Translations under genes and position numbers: made by a program
Shown here: piece after piece, positions 1-7,288 of the stretch
How positions within the stretch are numbered: the first letter of the stretch is position 1
Layout: each line of letters opens with the position of its first letter
Notes under the pieces: model-generated
The model's database searches: none
Seen by the model: only the letters and a program-made list of their open reading frames with translations
Told to the model about the DNA's origin: nothing
DNA from: an uncultured Eubacteriales bacterium
Lineage (GTDB): Bacteria; Bacillota; Clostridia; Oscillospirales; Oscillospiraceae
Assembly: GCA_900549865.1 (NCBI GenBank)
Contig: URPU01000062.1
Location: 1-13,940, forward strand
DNA length: 13,940 nt
Direction of reading: 5' to 3'

Positions 1-33
1 CCCGGCCTGCAAGTCAAGAAATGCGCCGGCGTA

Positions 34-62
34 TTGAAAGCGCGGCAAAATTCGTATATAAT
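34..62 (+). promoter_or_regulatory. sigma-A promoter of the LUD-cupin operon
   Basis: A -35 box TTGAAA (34-39) and a perfect -10 box TATAAT (57-62) are separated by 17 bases, the ideal spacing for the housekeeping sigma factor. Transcription should begin near 69, giving a leader of about 20 bases that carries GGAGGTG at 77-83 ahead of the ATG at 89. No operator-like palindrome is obvious between promoter and start. Bases 1-33 show nothing I can assign. Confidence 0.75.
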
Positions 63-88
63 GATGCAAAGCATATGGAGGTGTACAT

Positions 89-679
89 ATGGATATTGAA
101 AAAACAATAAAAAACCTTGAATCGCGCGGCTTCAAGGTCAGCTATTTTGCCACGGGCGCAGAGGCGGCGGACTATGTATGCGGCGCGGTGGGCGGCGGCA
201 GCGTCGGCATCGGCGGCAGTAAGACCATCGAAAAGCTCGGCCTGTACGAAAGGCTTTCCGAAACGAACGACGTCTACTGGCACTGGCGCACGCCCGGCGC
301 GGAGACGCTGCGGCAGGAGGTCGGCGCGGACTATTTCCTTTCCAGCGCCAACGCCATTTCCGAGGACGGCGAGATCCTCAACATCGACGGCAACGGCAAC
401 CGCGTCGCCGCGACGCTTTTCGGCCACAAGAAGGTCTTTATAATCTCCGGCACGAATAAGATCTGCCCCGATTTCGACTCCGCACTGCACCGCGCGCGCA
501 ACGTCGCCGCCGTGCTGAACGCCAAGCGCTTCGACATAAAGACGCCCTGCAAGCTTGACGGCAAATGCCATGACTGCCGTTCGCCGCAGCGTATCTGCAA
601 GGCGCTGACGGTGCTGTGGGGGCCGATGGGCGGCATGGAGACAGAGGTCGTGCTCATCGGGGAAGAGCTTGGATATTAA
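89..679 (+). CDS. LUD-domain (LutC/DUF162-type) lactate utilization-like protein
   Basis: This 196-residue protein resembles the single-domain LUD family, related to LutC and the N-terminal part of LutB in lactate oxidation. Visible family features are a glycine-rich GSVGIGGSKTIEKLGL segment at about residues 37-52, the IDGNGNRVAATLFG segment at about 99-112, and a VFIISGTNKIC strand at about 116-126. Near the C-terminus four cysteines (C154, C160, C163, C170) are spaced C-x5-C-x2-C-x6-C. They could bind a metal, but this is inference. The start at 89 is fixed by GGAGGTG six bases upstream and by the promoter at 34-62. No lutA or lutB partner lies nearby; the only partner is a cupin 12 bases downstream. 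Stand-alone LUD proteins of this kind are common in Clostridia and their substrate is mostly unproven, so lactate utilization should be read as a family label, not a demonstrated role. Confidence 0.85.
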   Translation: MDIEKTIKNLESRGFKVSYFATGAEAADYVCGAVGGGSVGIGGSKTIEKLGLYERLSETNDVYWHWRTPGAETLRQEVGADYFLSSANAISEDGEILNIDGNGNRVAATLFGHKKVFIISGTNKICPDFDSALHRARNVAAVLNAKRFDIKTPCKLDGKCHDCRSPQRICKALTVLWGPMGGMETEVVLIGEELGY

Positions 680-691
680 GGAGGATATGAT

Positions 692-1045
692 ATGTCATTC
701 GTAAGACGCAGCAATGAGGTTTCCGTCAACCGCAAGCAGATGTTCGGCGGCGCGGGCGAGGTCGAGATGCACCAGCTCCTGCGCGGGGCAGACGAGATGT
801 ACGGCAAGGGCCGCCTGTTCAACCATGTCGTGCTTGAGCCGGGCACGGAGCTTGGCTGGCACGTGCATGAGGGCGACGGCGAGACCTATTTCATCATCCG
901 CGGCGAGGGCGAATATAACGACAACGGCGCCGTCACGACCGTGGCCGCGGGCGACGTTACCTTCGTTGGCGACGGCGAGGGGCACAGCATCAAAAACACC
1001 GGCAGCGAGCCGCTTGAGTTCGTCGCGCTGATACTGTACTGCTGA
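692..1045 (+). CDS. small single-domain cupin protein
   Basis: This 117-residue protein is one cupin barrel. Cupin motif 1 is clear: GWHVHEGDGETYFIIRGEG at about residues 55-73, with likely metal ligands H57, H59 and E64. Motif 2 covers about residues 87-102 (GDVTFVGDGEGHSIKN), with the fourth ligand H98 and the usual trailing asparagine N102. All four expected ligands are present, so a divalent metal site is likely. The start follows AAGGAGG closely, and the gene begins 12 bases after the LUD stop, so the two are co-transcribed. Small cupins of this shape include sugar isomerases, dioxygenases and sensors; nothing here identifies the substrate. The pairing suggests a shared small-molecule pathway, which is inference. 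Confidence 0.85.
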   Translation: MSFVRRSNEVSVNRKQMFGGAGEVEMHQLLRGADEMYGKGRLFNHVVLEPGTELGWHVHEGDGETYFIIRGEGEYNDNGAVTTVAAGDVTFVGDGEGHSIKNTGSEPLEFVALILYC

Positions 1046-1068
1046 ACGCGTAAATGCGCATAACACGC

Positions 1069-1098
1069 AAAAACAGAGGGCATATGCCCTCTGTTTTT
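1069..1098. terminator. bidirectional rho-independent terminator between convergent operons
   Basis: A perfect 30-base palindrome is centred between 1083 and 1084. Its core AGAGGGCAT/ATGCCCTCT is flanked by A-tracts on the left and T-tracts on the right. It therefore gives a stem followed by U residues on both strands. It lies between the cupin stop (1045) and the kinase stop (1104) and should end both transcripts. Confidence 0.9.
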
Positions 1099-1103
1099 TT
1101 ATT

Positions 1104-3233
1104 TCAGTCCACCGTGTCGAAGCTGAGCTGCACCTTGAAAAGATCCCCGTCCACGACCAGCTTCATATCCCCGTGCTGAAGCTGCGTCAGACTGTTGGCG
1201 ATGGACAGCCCCAGTCCGCTGCCCTCGGTATTGCGGGAGCTGTCGCCGCGCACGAAGCGCTCTGTCAGCTCGTCCTCGCTGACCGTGAGGCGCGTTTTTG
1301 AGATATTGCGGAAGGTGACTATCGCCCGTCCGTGCAGACTGCCCTGCATCACGGACGCGCCGCGTTTGAGGTCGAGGTACACCCGCGTGCCCGGCATGGA
1401 GTACTTGCAGATGTTGTTCATGAGGTTGTCGAAGATGCGCCAGAGGTGCTGCCTGTCGGCCATGATGCACACCGCGTCCTCGCACTTGTTTATCACAAGC
1501 TCCAGTCCGGCCTTTTCAAGCTTCTCCTCGTACTCCCCCGCTGTCTGCGCCAGCATCACGCCAAGCTCACAGCGCTCCGGGTGTACAGCGAGGTTCCCGG
1601 TGGACGCCTTGGACGCCTCGATAAGATCCTCTATCAGCTTTTTCAGCCGCGCGGACTGCCGGGCAAGCACGTCGATATATTCCCGCGCCTTCTCGCTGCT
1701 TATCTCCTCCTTCTCCAGCAGGTCAACATAGTTGATGATGGAGGTGAGGGGCGTTTTTATGTCGTGCGAGACGTTTGTGATAAGCTCGGTTTTAAAGCGC
1801 TCGCTCTTCATGCGGTCGTTCACGGCCTTGTTCACGCCGTCCGTGATGCTGTTGAGGTTTTCCCCGTGCTCCTTCAACGGGCCGCGCAGGTATTTCAGGT
1901 CCACGCGGTATCCCGCGTTGCCCGCCGCGATCTCCCGCCCGGCGACAAGCAGCCGCTTCATCGCCGCAAGCACGTATATCACGCCCGCGGCAAGCAGCGC
2001 CCGCTCAAAGAACCAGCCCGTCAGATGCGACGACGTGCTTCCCACGGAGGCGATGAATATAAACTCGACCAGCAGCACCCCCAGCATTATCAGCACCGCC
2101 CGCGGCACAAAGGGGATGCAGCGGAATATATACGCCGCATAACCGAACAGCTTCTTCACACCGCTCCACAGCCACGCCAGCAGCTTGTAGCACACACAGC
2201 TTTTTATCGCCGCGTGCAGCTTCAGGCGCACGGCGTAGCTCATGCACCACCACAGCGCCAGCGCCATGGCACACACGGCCAGCGCCGCGGCTAGCGTCAG
2301 CGTGACTGCGTCGGGCGCCGTCTCCAGCGCCAGGTTTGCCCCGGCGGTCACGCACATGACCACGAGCACGGCGATAACCACCGTGAACACATCGAAGGGT
2401 ATCTTCTCCGTCCATGCCGGTGTTACGATTCCCTCCGGCGCGCGGCGGCCTGCCGAGGCCATAAGGAACACGAACATCAGCACCGCGAGCGCCGCCGCGG
2501 TGACAGCAATGACTATCAGTTCATCGCGCATGGCGTATGCCATGTTGAAATAGTGCAGCGGATAATAAAGCTCGCTGTCCGGCGTTATATCCGCAAGGAC
2601 ATAGCCCGTTATGGAGTACGGCCTGAGCGCGGGGTCATATTCCGCGTATGCGGGCGTATCGCCCGTCCGGGCCGTGTCGTCCTTCGCGCTGTCCGCCGTG
2701 GCGGTAACCGCCTCTTCGGGCGCTTCATCTGCCGCTGTGCCGCTGTCCGCCTCCGCCTCTGCCGCCGTCTGCGTATCATCGACCTTCTGCGTCCACACAT
2801 GGCCGCTGCCGCGTGAGCCGTAATGTATCTCCAGCCCGCTCGTCAGCGGCTCTTCGTCATAGTCGTAATCATAATATTCATCGACATAGGTAATCGTGGC
2901 CGCACTCTTTACTTCCAGAAGCGTTTCCCGCCCGTCAAGCGTGCTGTAGACCTCGTCGCCGTTCCCGTCATAGATGGCGTAGGCAAAGGCACTGTCTGTC
3001 GTCACGTCCTTCGTGCTGCGGTCCACGACGAAGGCCGCCATCGCGTTCTCGGCCTGTGAAATGCACCAGCCCTCCAGCGTGCCTGCGCGGGCCTTTTCCG
3101 CGCCGGAGGAATATCCGCCCGCGCTGTAGAGTATGCCGATGGCGATCGCCGACGCGATAAAGCCGCACATGGCCAAAATGGCCAGTATGAACGCGGCGGC
3201 GCGCGCCGCCGTGCTGTTGAGAAGCTTTTTCAT
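1104..3233 (-). CDS. membrane sensor histidine kinase with multiple TM segments
   Basis: This 709-residue sensor kinase is the partner of the response regulator just upstream. An N-terminal TM helix (about residues 12-34) is followed by an outside domain of about 200 residues. That domain holds an unusual Tyr/Asp/Glu patch at 116-128 and a low-complexity Ala/Glu/Asp/Thr stretch at about 155-190. Further hydrophobic segments lie at about 238-260, 281-302, 308-334, 378-398 and 404-426, so there are about six TM helices rather than the usual two. A HAMP-like linker (about 427-475) leads to the HisKA motif NVSHDIKTPL, with phosphoacceptor H490. The ATPase domain has the N-box NLMNNICKYS (603-612) and the G-box GSGLGLS (671-677). 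The start overlaps the regulator stop by four bases (ATGA), indicating translational coupling. The kinase core is VanS/PhoR-like; the signal sensed is unknown. Confidence 0.93.
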   Translation of the reverse strand: MKKLLNSTAARAAAFILAILAMCGFIASAIAIGILYSAGGYSSGAEKARAGTLEGWCISQAENAMAAFVVDRSTKDVTTDSAFAYAIYDGNGDEVYSTLDGRETLLEVKSAATITYVDEYYDYDYDEEPLTSGLEIHYGSRGSGHVWTQKVDDTQTAAEAEADSGTAADEAPEEAVTATADSAKDDTARTGDTPAYAEYDPALRPYSITGYVLADITPDSELYYPLHYFNMAYAMRDELIVIAVTAAALAVLMFVFLMASAGRRAPEGIVTPAWTEKIPFDVFTVVIAVLVVMCVTAGANLALETAPDAVTLTLAAALAVCAMALALWWCMSYAVRLKLHAAIKSCVCYKLLAWLWSGVKKLFGYAAYIFRCIPFVPRAVLIMLGVLLVEFIFIASVGSTSSHLTGWFFERALLAAGVIYVLAAMKRLLVAGREIAAGNAGYRVDLKYLRGPLKEHGENLNSITDGVNKAVNDRMKSERFKTELITNVSHDIKTPLTSIINYVDLLEKEEISSEKAREYIDVLARQSARLKKLIEDLIEASKASTGNLAVHPERCELGVMLAQTAGEYEEKLEKAGLELVINKCEDAVCIMADRQHLWRIFDNLMNNICKYSMPGTRVYLDLKRGASVMQGSLHGRAIVTFRNISKTRLTVSEDELTERFVRGDSSRNTEGSGLGLSIANSLTQLQHGDMKLVVDGDLFKVQLSFDTVD

Positions 3234-3940
3234 TGCTTTCTCCTCCCCGCCGTTCCGTCGAATTTATAGCCCTGCCCCCACACGGCCTTGATATACCGCG
3301 GCTCCGCCGGGTTTATCTCCACCTTCTCGCGCAGGTGCCGTATGTGCACGGCCACGGTGCTTTCCGCGCCGTAGGGCTCGTCCTGCCAGACGCGCTGGTA
3401 TATCTCGCGCGGGGAAAACACCTGGTCGGCGTTCTGCATCAAAAGGCGCAGTATGTCATACTCCGTCGGCGTGAGGTAGACCTCATCCCCGTCCACGGCG
3501 ACCTTCTTGCGCTTGTCGTCAAGGCAGATGCCGCCTATCTCCAGCACGCCGGACGCGGCCCCCATGCCGCCGCCGAGCTGCATGTACCGCCGGAGCTGTG
3601 AGCGCACGCGCGCCAGCATCTCCACCACGTTGAACGGCTTTGTGATGTAATCGTCCGCGCCGACGTTCAGCCCCAGCACCTTGTCGGTGTCCTCGCCCTT
3701 CGCCGTCAGCAGGATCACGGGCACATTGCTCACGCGGCGCAGCGCCGCCATGGCGCTCAGGCCGTCCATCACGGGCATCATTATATCCATCAGCACCAGA
3801 TGCACCTCGTTCTCGCGCAGTCTGTCCAGCGCCTCGCGCCCGTTGAAGGCCTCTATAACGCCGTAGCCCTCCGACTCAAGATATATTTTAAGCGCGGCGA
3901 CGATATCCTTTTCGTCGTCGCAGACCAGTATGTTGTACAT
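3230..3940 (-). CDS. OmpR/PhoB-family response regulator
   Basis: This 236-residue regulator is of the usual OmpR-family length. The receiver domain (about residues 1-120) has the acidic pair D8/D9, phosphoacceptor D52 (in LVLMDIMMPVMDG), T79 and K101 (in KPF), so it should be phosphorylated normally. The C-terminal winged helix (about 133-228) shows the typical LTPTEYDILRLL, STVAVHIRHLREK and VWGQGYKF segments. The ATG at 3940 is preceded by an AGGTGAGG ribosome binding site. It is the first gene of the operon and overlaps the kinase by four bases. Sequence style is closest to VanR/PhoP-type clostridial regulators. Its target genes cannot be deduced; the neighbouring degV control region, rich in palindromes, is one possible target. 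Confidence 0.93.
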   Translation of the reverse strand: MYNILVCDDEKDIVAALKIYLESEGYGVIEAFNGREALDRLRENEVHLVLMDIMMPVMDGLSAMAALRRVSNVPVILLTAKGEDTDKVLGLNVGADDYITKPFNVVEMLARVRSQLRRYMQLGGGMGAASGVLEIGGICLDDKRKKVAVDGDEVYLTPTEYDILRLLMQNADQVFSPREIYQRVWQDEPYGAESTVAVHIRHLREKVEINPAEPRYIKAVWGQGYKFDGTAGRRKQ

Positions 3941-3957
3941 TTCCTCACCTCATGTAT

Positions 3958-3986
3958 ATACTACCGCAAGGCGCTTTAAAAACCAA
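3958..3986 (-). promoter_or_regulatory. candidate promoter of the response regulator/kinase operon
   Basis: On the - strand TTGGTT (complement of 3981-3986) and TAGTAT (complement of 3958-3963) are separated by 17 bases. Start of transcription would fall near 3951, leaving only about 11 bases before the ATG at 3940, so the ribosome binding site would sit at the very 5' end. That short leader makes the call uncertain, and a promoter further upstream in the A/T-rich 4000-4090 stretch is possible. Confidence 0.4.
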
Positions 3987-4093
3987 TGGGGAAAAGCATT
4001 AAAATTTCTTTAAGACGGCAGATGCGCCGTCCGCGCACGACAGGGCGCACAGCACAAGCACAGCACAATTTATTCAAACATTTTAAGGAATTT

Positions 4094-4160
4094 CTACTTT
4101 GAGTAGAGTGCTTCTCTCCCCGCTCTACTGCCGGGAAAAAGACGTGTAGTCCGTATACGG
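4094..4160 (+). promoter_or_regulatory. palindrome cluster upstream of degV (candidate operator)
   Basis: The 313-base region 3941-4253 separates two divergent operons. Within it CTACT (4094-4098) can pair with AGTAG (4102-4106), while AGTAGAG (4102-4108) can pair with CTCTACT (4123-4129), so the two hairpins are mutually exclusive. A perfect 10-base palindrome CCGTATACGG lies at 4151-4160, just upstream of the degV -35 box. The rest of the region is A/T-rich on the left and contains no plausible gene. Function as an operator is inference. Confidence 0.35.
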
Positions 4161-4169
4161 CGGAATAGC

Positions 4170-4199
4170 TTGAATTTTCCGCGCCGCGGCGCGTATAGT
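4170..4199 (+). promoter_or_regulatory. sigma-A promoter of degV with palindromic spacer
   Basis: TTGAAT (4170-4175) and TATAGT (4194-4199) are 18 bases apart. The spacer contains a perfect 12-base palindrome GCGCCGCGGCGC (4181-4192), a good place for a repressor to bind. Transcription would start near 4206, about 48 bases before the start codon. The presence of this promoter argues against translation starting upstream of 4254. Confidence 0.6.
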
Positions 4200-4253
4200 A
4201 TCAACAGGCGGCCGCGCCCGGCGCGCCGCGCATCAACACCACGGAGGCCTCTC

Positions 4254-5135
4254 ATGAGCTATACGGTTTTTACAGATACATCCGCCAACCTGCCCACGCG
4301 CATGGTGAACGAGCTTGCCGTCAGCATCGTTCCCTTCTCCTACTACGTTGACGGGGAGGAGCGAAGCTGCCTTGACACGGACGCCTTCAACGGCGACGAA
4401 TACTATGCCGCCATAAAAAGCGGCGTGCGCGCGACGACCTCACAGGTTCCGCCGCAGCGCTATATAGAATACTTTGAGCCGGTGCTGTCCGCAGGACAGG
4501 ACATTTTATACGTGTGCATGTCCTCCGGCATAAGCGGCTCATGCGACTCCGCGCGCATCGCGGCGGAGGATCTGAAGGAGCGCTTCCCCCAGCGGAGGGT
4601 CATGATCGTCGATACGCTTTCCGCCTCTCTCGGCGAGGGGCTGGTCGTGCTGCGCGCGGCAGAGCTGCGCGATAAGGGCGTCAGCCTTGAGCGCGCCTAT
4701 GAGGAGCTGTGCGCCCTCAGCCGCCGCATATGCCAGATATTCACCGTGGACGACCTTATGCATCTGCGCCGCGGCGGGCGGCTTTCCAATCTGTCCGCTG
4801 TCGTGGGCACGGTGCTGCACATAAAGCCGCTGCTCCTCGGCAACGAGGAGGGCAAGATAATCGCCATTGCGAAGCTGCGCGGGCGCAAGCGCTCAATAGA
4901 GGCGCTTGCCGAGAAGTTTGAGCAGCTTGCCGTTGCGCCGGAGACTCAGCTTGCGTGCATCGCGCAGGCCGGATGCCGCGAGGACGCGGAATACCTCGCG
5001 CAGCTTCTGCGCGACAAGTGCCATCCGCGCGACGTGCTCATCGTCGAGTATGAGCCGATGACCGGCGCACACGTCGGCCCCGGCGCGCTGGCGCTCTTCT
5101 TCGAGGCCGCCGACGGCGTGCGCTCCATACGCTGA
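4254..5135 (+). CDS. DegV-family fatty-acid-binding protein
   Basis: This 293-residue protein matches DegV proteins, which bind a fatty acyl chain. FakB members present fatty acids to the kinase FakA for phosphorylation and phospholipid synthesis. Visible family motifs are TDTSANLP near the N-terminus (residues 7-14), TTSQVPP (about 61-67), the SSGISGSCDSA segment (about 91-101), VDTLSASLGEG (about 119-129), LRRGGRLS in the central part, and the C-terminal GAHVGPGALALFF. Length is typical for the family. The open frame reaches back to 4170, but the ATG at 4254 has an ACGGAGG site at 4241-4247, and the upstream part overlaps the promoter, so 4254 is preferred. No fakA lies in the window, so whether it works as FakB is open. 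It is transcribed alone. Confidence 0.93.
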   Translation: MSYTVFTDTSANLPTRMVNELAVSIVPFSYYVDGEERSCLDTDAFNGDEYYAAIKSGVRATTSQVPPQRYIEYFEPVLSAGQDILYVCMSSGISGSCDSARIAAEDLKERFPQRRVMIVDTLSASLGEGLVVLRAAELRDKGVSLERAYEELCALSRRICQIFTVDDLMHLRRGGRLSNLSAVVGTVLHIKPLLLGNEEGKIIAIAKLRGRKRSIEALAEKFEQLAVAPETQLACIAQAGCREDAEYLAQLLRDKCHPRDVLIVEYEPMTGAHVGPGALALFFEAADGVRSIR

Positions 5136-5190
5136 GGGGCATATCTATAATTTTACTACTCTCTTTCTCCTACCGTTTTTGCCATAGTGC

Positions 5191-5225
5191 GGGAAGTGGA
5201 CGTCTCTTAAGAGGCGTCCACTTCT
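5191..5225. repeat. 35-base palindromic repeat, copy A
   Basis: The arms AAGTGGACG and CGTCCACTT enclose a second inner palindrome CTCTTAAGAG, so the whole unit folds as one hairpin of about 14-15 pairs with one G-U position. Copy B at 5432-5466 is identical at 34 of 35 positions. Copy A lies 55 bases after the degV stop and may help end that transcript, but no proper U-tract follows. Confidence 0.85.
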
Positions 5226-5431
5226 GAGACTGTCAAAGAATCCATGCTGCAAAGTAAAAAGACAGAGCAGCGGGGGAGCTTGAGGGGGCAAGGCCCGCCT
5301 CAAATCGGATAAACCGCCGCAGAAAGGCTTGATGTGTCAAGGCTTTCGGGCGAAGCGGCATTTTGAACGCTTTCAAAATGCCCGGCGGATAAGCGCGGTC
5401 AAAAAAGTCTCACGGACTTTTTTGACAAGCT
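5226..5431. repeat. hairpin-array segment between the two 35-base repeats
   Basis: No gene is visible in this 206-base stretch. It holds several consecutive inverted repeats: GCTGC/GCAGC near 5246-5270, TTGAGG/CCTCAA (5280-5303), an 11-base imperfect stem GAAAGGCTTGA/TCAAGGCTTTC (5322-5347, one mismatch), an 11-base perfect stem GGCATTTTGAA/TTCAAAATGCC (5357-5382), and a 12-base perfect stem (5398-5426). Together with its flanking copies it resembles a small non-coding palindromic element or MITE-like repeat. I see no transposase. A structured RNA is an alternative. Confidence 0.6.
5398..5426. terminator. bidirectional terminator-like hairpin downstream of lepA
   Basis: GTCAAAAAAGTC (5398-5409) and GACTTTTTTGAC (5415-5426) form a perfect 12-base stem around a five-base loop. 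The right half of the stem carries six T residues on either strand, the pattern of a symmetric terminator. It lies about 57 bases beyond the lepA stop and can serve lepA on the - strand. Confidence 0.65.
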
Positions 5432-5466
5432 GGGAAGTGGACGTCTCTCAAGAGGCGTCCACTTCT
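5432..5466. repeat. 35-base palindromic repeat, copy B
   Basis: This copy is identical to 5191-5225 except for one base in the centre (C in place of T). It ends 16 bases before the lepA stop codon. In the lepA transcript it would form a strong hairpin directly after the gene and may protect or end the mRNA. Confidence 0.85.
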
Positions 5467-5482
5467 TTCTCTCCTGTAATAT

Positions 5483-7288
5483 TTATTCGTCCAGCTTGAG
5501 CACCGCGAGGAAGGCCTCCGTCGGTATCTGCACCGTGCCGAGCTGGCGCATCTTCTTTTTGCCTTCCTTCTGCTTTTCAAGCAGCTTTTTCTTTCGCGTG
5601 ATGTCGCCGCCGTAGCATTTTGCAAGCACGTCCTTGCGCAGCGCCTTGACGGTCTCGCGCGCGATTATCTTCCCGCCTATCGCGGCCTGTATGGGCACCT
5701 CGAAAAGCTGGCGGGGGATGTTGTCTTTCAGCTTCTCGCAGAGCTTGCGCGCCCGCCCATAGGCCTTGTCCTTGTGTGCAATGAAGCTCAGCGCGTCCAC
5801 CTGGTCGCCGTTGAGCAGCATGTCCACCTTGACAAGCTCACTCGGCTTATACTCTCTCAACTCGTAGTCAAGTGAAGCGTAGCCGCGCGTTCTGGCCTTC
5901 AGCGTGTCGAAGAAGTCGTATATTATCTCGTTCAGCGGCATTTCATAGTGCAGCTCCACAAGGCGCGTGTCAAGATACTGCATGTTCTTATACTCGCCGC
6001 GCCTGTCCTGACACAGCGGCATTATATTGCCGACGAACTCATTGGGCGTGATGATGGAGACCTTGACGAAGGGCTCGTGCGCCTCGGCTATGGCGGCGGG
6101 GTCGGGGTAATTGTGCGGGTTATCGACCATGACGATGCTTCCGTCCGTCTTGATGACCTTGTATATGACGGAGGGCAGCGTGGTGACGAGCTCAAGGTCG
6201 AACTCGCGCTCAAGCCGCTCCTGGATTATCTCCATATGCAGCATCCCGAGGAAGCCGCAGCGGAAGCCGAAGCCCAGCGCCACGGAGCTTTCCGGTTCAT
6301 ACGAGAGCGACGCGTCATTGAGCTTGAGCTTTTCAAGCGCGTCGCGCAGGTCGGGGTACTTCGACCCGTCCTCTGTATAAATGCCGCAGTAGACCATCGG
6401 CCGCGCGGGGCGGTAGCCCGGCAGCGCCTCGGCCGCGGGGCGGCCAGCCTCGGTGACGGTGTCGCCGACGCGGGTGTCCTCAACGTTCTTTATGCTGGCC
6501 GTGAAATAGCCGACGTCGCCCGCGGCAAGCTCATCGCAGGGGTCAAGGCCGATGGGGCGCATGTGCCCGACCTCCACGACCTTGTACTTCGCGCCCGTGG
6601 ACATCAGCAGCACCTCAGTGTCGCGGCGGATAACGCCGTCCATCATGCGCACAAAGACTATGACGCCGCGGTAGTTGTCATACTGGCTGTCGAAGATGAG
6701 GGCCTTCAGCGGGGCGGATGCGTCCCCCGCGGGGGCGGGCACGTTCGCCACTATATCCTCCAGCACAGCGTCGATGTTGACGCCGTTTTTCGCGCTGATC
6801 TCGGGCGCGTCCTGCGCCGGCAGGCCGATTATCTCCTCCACCTCGTCCTTGACGCGCTTTGGGTCCGCCGCGGGCAGGTCTATCTTGTTGACGACGGGGA
6901 GTATCTCAAGGTTGTTGTCCAGCGCAAGATAGGTGTTTGAAAGCGTCTGCGCCTCGACGCCCTGCGACGCGTCCACGATGAGCACTGCGCCCTCGCACGC
7001 TGCCAGAGAACGGCTGACCTCATAGTTGAAGTCCACGTGACCCGGCGTGTCGATGAGGTTGAGGGTATAGGTCTGCCCGTCCTGCGCATGGTACTCCAGC
7101 CCCACGGCGCGCGCCTTTATGGTGATGCCGCGTTCGCGCTCAAGGTCCATGTTGTCGAGTATCTGATCCTCCATCTCGCGCTTTTCCACCGCGTTGCACT
7201 TTTCTATCAGGCGGTCGGACAGCGTGGATTTGCCGTGGTCAATGTGTGCGATTATGGAAAAATTCCTTATATGCTTCTGATCTATCAT
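5483..7288 (-). CDS. lepA: elongation factor 4 (ribosomal back-translocase LepA)
   Basis: This 601-residue translational GTPase has the usual LepA length. The GTPase motifs are complete: G1 AHIDHGKST at residues 14-22, the switch I segment ERERGITIKA, G3 DTPGH, G4 NKID and G5 SAK. The elongation-factor domain II and EF-G-like domains follow, and the C-terminal domain unique to LepA has its basic stretch (RKKKLLEKQKEGKKKMRQLG). The protein acts on stalled or mistranslocated ribosomes and in ribosome assembly under stress. The open frame continues 56 codons upstream, but the MIDQKHIRNFSIIAHIDHGK start at 7288 matches the family and has a GAGGGG ribosome binding site. That start overlaps the stop of an Xre regulator by four bases (ATGA), so the two are translationally coupled. 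In many genomes lepA is followed by hemW; here it is not. Confidence 0.98.
   Translation of the reverse strand: MIDQKHIRNFSIIAHIDHGKSTLSDRLIEKCNAVEKREMEDQILDNMDLERERGITIKARAVGLEYHAQDGQTYTLNLIDTPGHVDFNYEVSRSLAACEGAVLIVDASQGVEAQTLSNTYLALDNNLEILPVVNKIDLPAADPKRVKDEVEEIIGLPAQDAPEISAKNGVNIDAVLEDIVANVPAPAGDASAPLKALIFDSQYDNYRGVIVFVRMMDGVIRRDTEVLLMSTGAKYKVVEVGHMRPIGLDPCDELAAGDVGYFTASIKNVEDTRVGDTVTEAGRPAAEALPGYRPARPMVYCGIYTEDGSKYPDLRDALEKLKLNDASLSYEPESSVALGFGFRCGFLGMLHMEIIQERLEREFDLELVTTLPSVIYKVIKTDGSIVMVDNPHNYPDPAAIAEAHEPFVKVSIITPNEFVGNIMPLCQDRRGEYKNMQYLDTRLVELHYEMPLNEIIYDFFDTLKARTRGYASLDYELREYKPSELVKVDMLLNGDQVDALSFIAHKDKAYGRARKLCEKLKDNIPRQLFEVPIQAAIGGKIIARETVKALRKDVLAKCYGGDITRKKKLLEKQKEGKKKMRQLGTVQIPTEAFLAVLKLDE

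Noticed and set aside
1332..2294. 320-codon open frame on the + strand opposite the histidine kinase
   Set aside because: It is antisense to a kinase with complete motifs, has no recognisable domain, and reflects the G/C third-position bias of the real gene.
4170..4253. 28-codon upstream extension of degV
   Set aside because: It would start at a TTG that forms the -35 box and is Arg/Pro-rich; the ATG at 4254 has a good ribosome binding site and the family N-terminus.
5191..5466. Possible CRISPR array (two 35-base repeats)
   Set aside because: There are only two copies, fully palindromic, with a 206-base interval that is itself full of hairpins; no cas gene is near.
5948..6940. 330-codon open frame on the + strand opposite lepA
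   Set aside because: It is a shadow of lepA, with low-complexity composition and no ribosome binding site.
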